The notes under the pieces were generated by a model. That model was not told where the DNA came from and searched no databases. It saw only the letters and a list, made by a program, of their open reading frames with translations. A DNA stretch of 13,941 bases from Oxalobacteraceae bacterium UBA6704 (GTDB taxonomy: Bacteria; Pseudomonadota; Gammaproteobacteria; Burkholderiales; Burkholderiaceae_D), in contig DKJA01000030.1 of the NCBI GenBank assembly GCA_002454505.1, positions 1 to 13,941 of the forward strand, read 5' to 3'. Both the position numbers and the translations under genes were made by a program. Below, piece by piece: positions 13,928-13,941 of the stretch. Within the stretch, counting starts at the first letter, position 1; every line of letters begins with the position of its first letter.

Positions 13928-13941
13928 TGGTGGGCGGTGAG
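13928..13941 (-). tRNA. 3' end of a tRNA gene, cut by window edge
   Basis: The last 14 bases read on the minus strand as CTC-ACCGCCC-A-CCA: the end of a T stem, a 7-base acceptor 3' strand, a discriminator A and an encoded CCA. The rest lies outside the window, so the anticodon cannot be read. The acceptor predicts a 5' end of GGGCGGT. It may be co-transcribed with the thrS leader, because I see no good promoter between them. Confidence 0.65.

Overview
The window is GC-rich proteobacterial chromosome. Its gene order and protein sequences suggest a betaproteobacterium of the Oxalobacteraceae, most like Massilia and its relatives. That assignment is inferred from the conserved thrS-infC-rpmI-rplT-pheS-pheT-ihfA-merR block and general sequence character; no database search was run. 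Every gene except one lies on the minus strand, so the main block is transcribed from right to left.

Right end to centre (13941 to 5770): the cut 3' end of a tRNA gene, then a roughly 250-base leader, then the translation cluster. The cluster runs thrS (threonyl-tRNA synthetase), infC (IF3), rpmI (L35), rplT (L20), pheS and pheT (the two phenylalanyl-tRNA synthetase subunits), ihfA (IHF alpha) and a small MerR-type regulator. The thrS leader encodes a 12-residue peptide, MTPRTTTVWFGE, with four Thr codons, three of them consecutive. A strong intrinsic terminator follows it, and a mutually exclusive antiterminator can be drawn. Together these look like ribosome-mediated transcription attenuation controlled by charged tRNA-Thr. 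infC has no usable upstream ATG/GTG/TTG and appears to start at ATA; ihfA may start at ATT. The infC-rpmI gap holds a compact REP-like set of nested palindromes.

Left part (5511 to 1): regulatory genes. A NarL/LuxR-type response regulator (4879-5511) has its own terminator. It is followed after an AT-rich gap with a good -10 box by a CHASE3-domain histidine kinase (3099-4634). The kinase runs convergently into, and overlaps, the only plus-strand gene, a Crp/Fnr-superfamily regulator (2414-3202). After a 501-base gap comes an OmpR-type response regulator (1241-1912), overlapping by 8 bases a TctE/QseC-like histidine kinase that is cut by the left edge of the window.

Functionally, the right part makes translation factors, two aminoacyl-tRNA synthetases and a nucleoid protein. 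The left part is a dense signalling cluster with two two-component systems and one Crp-like regulator. The most interesting candidate for an undescribed element is the thrS attenuator.
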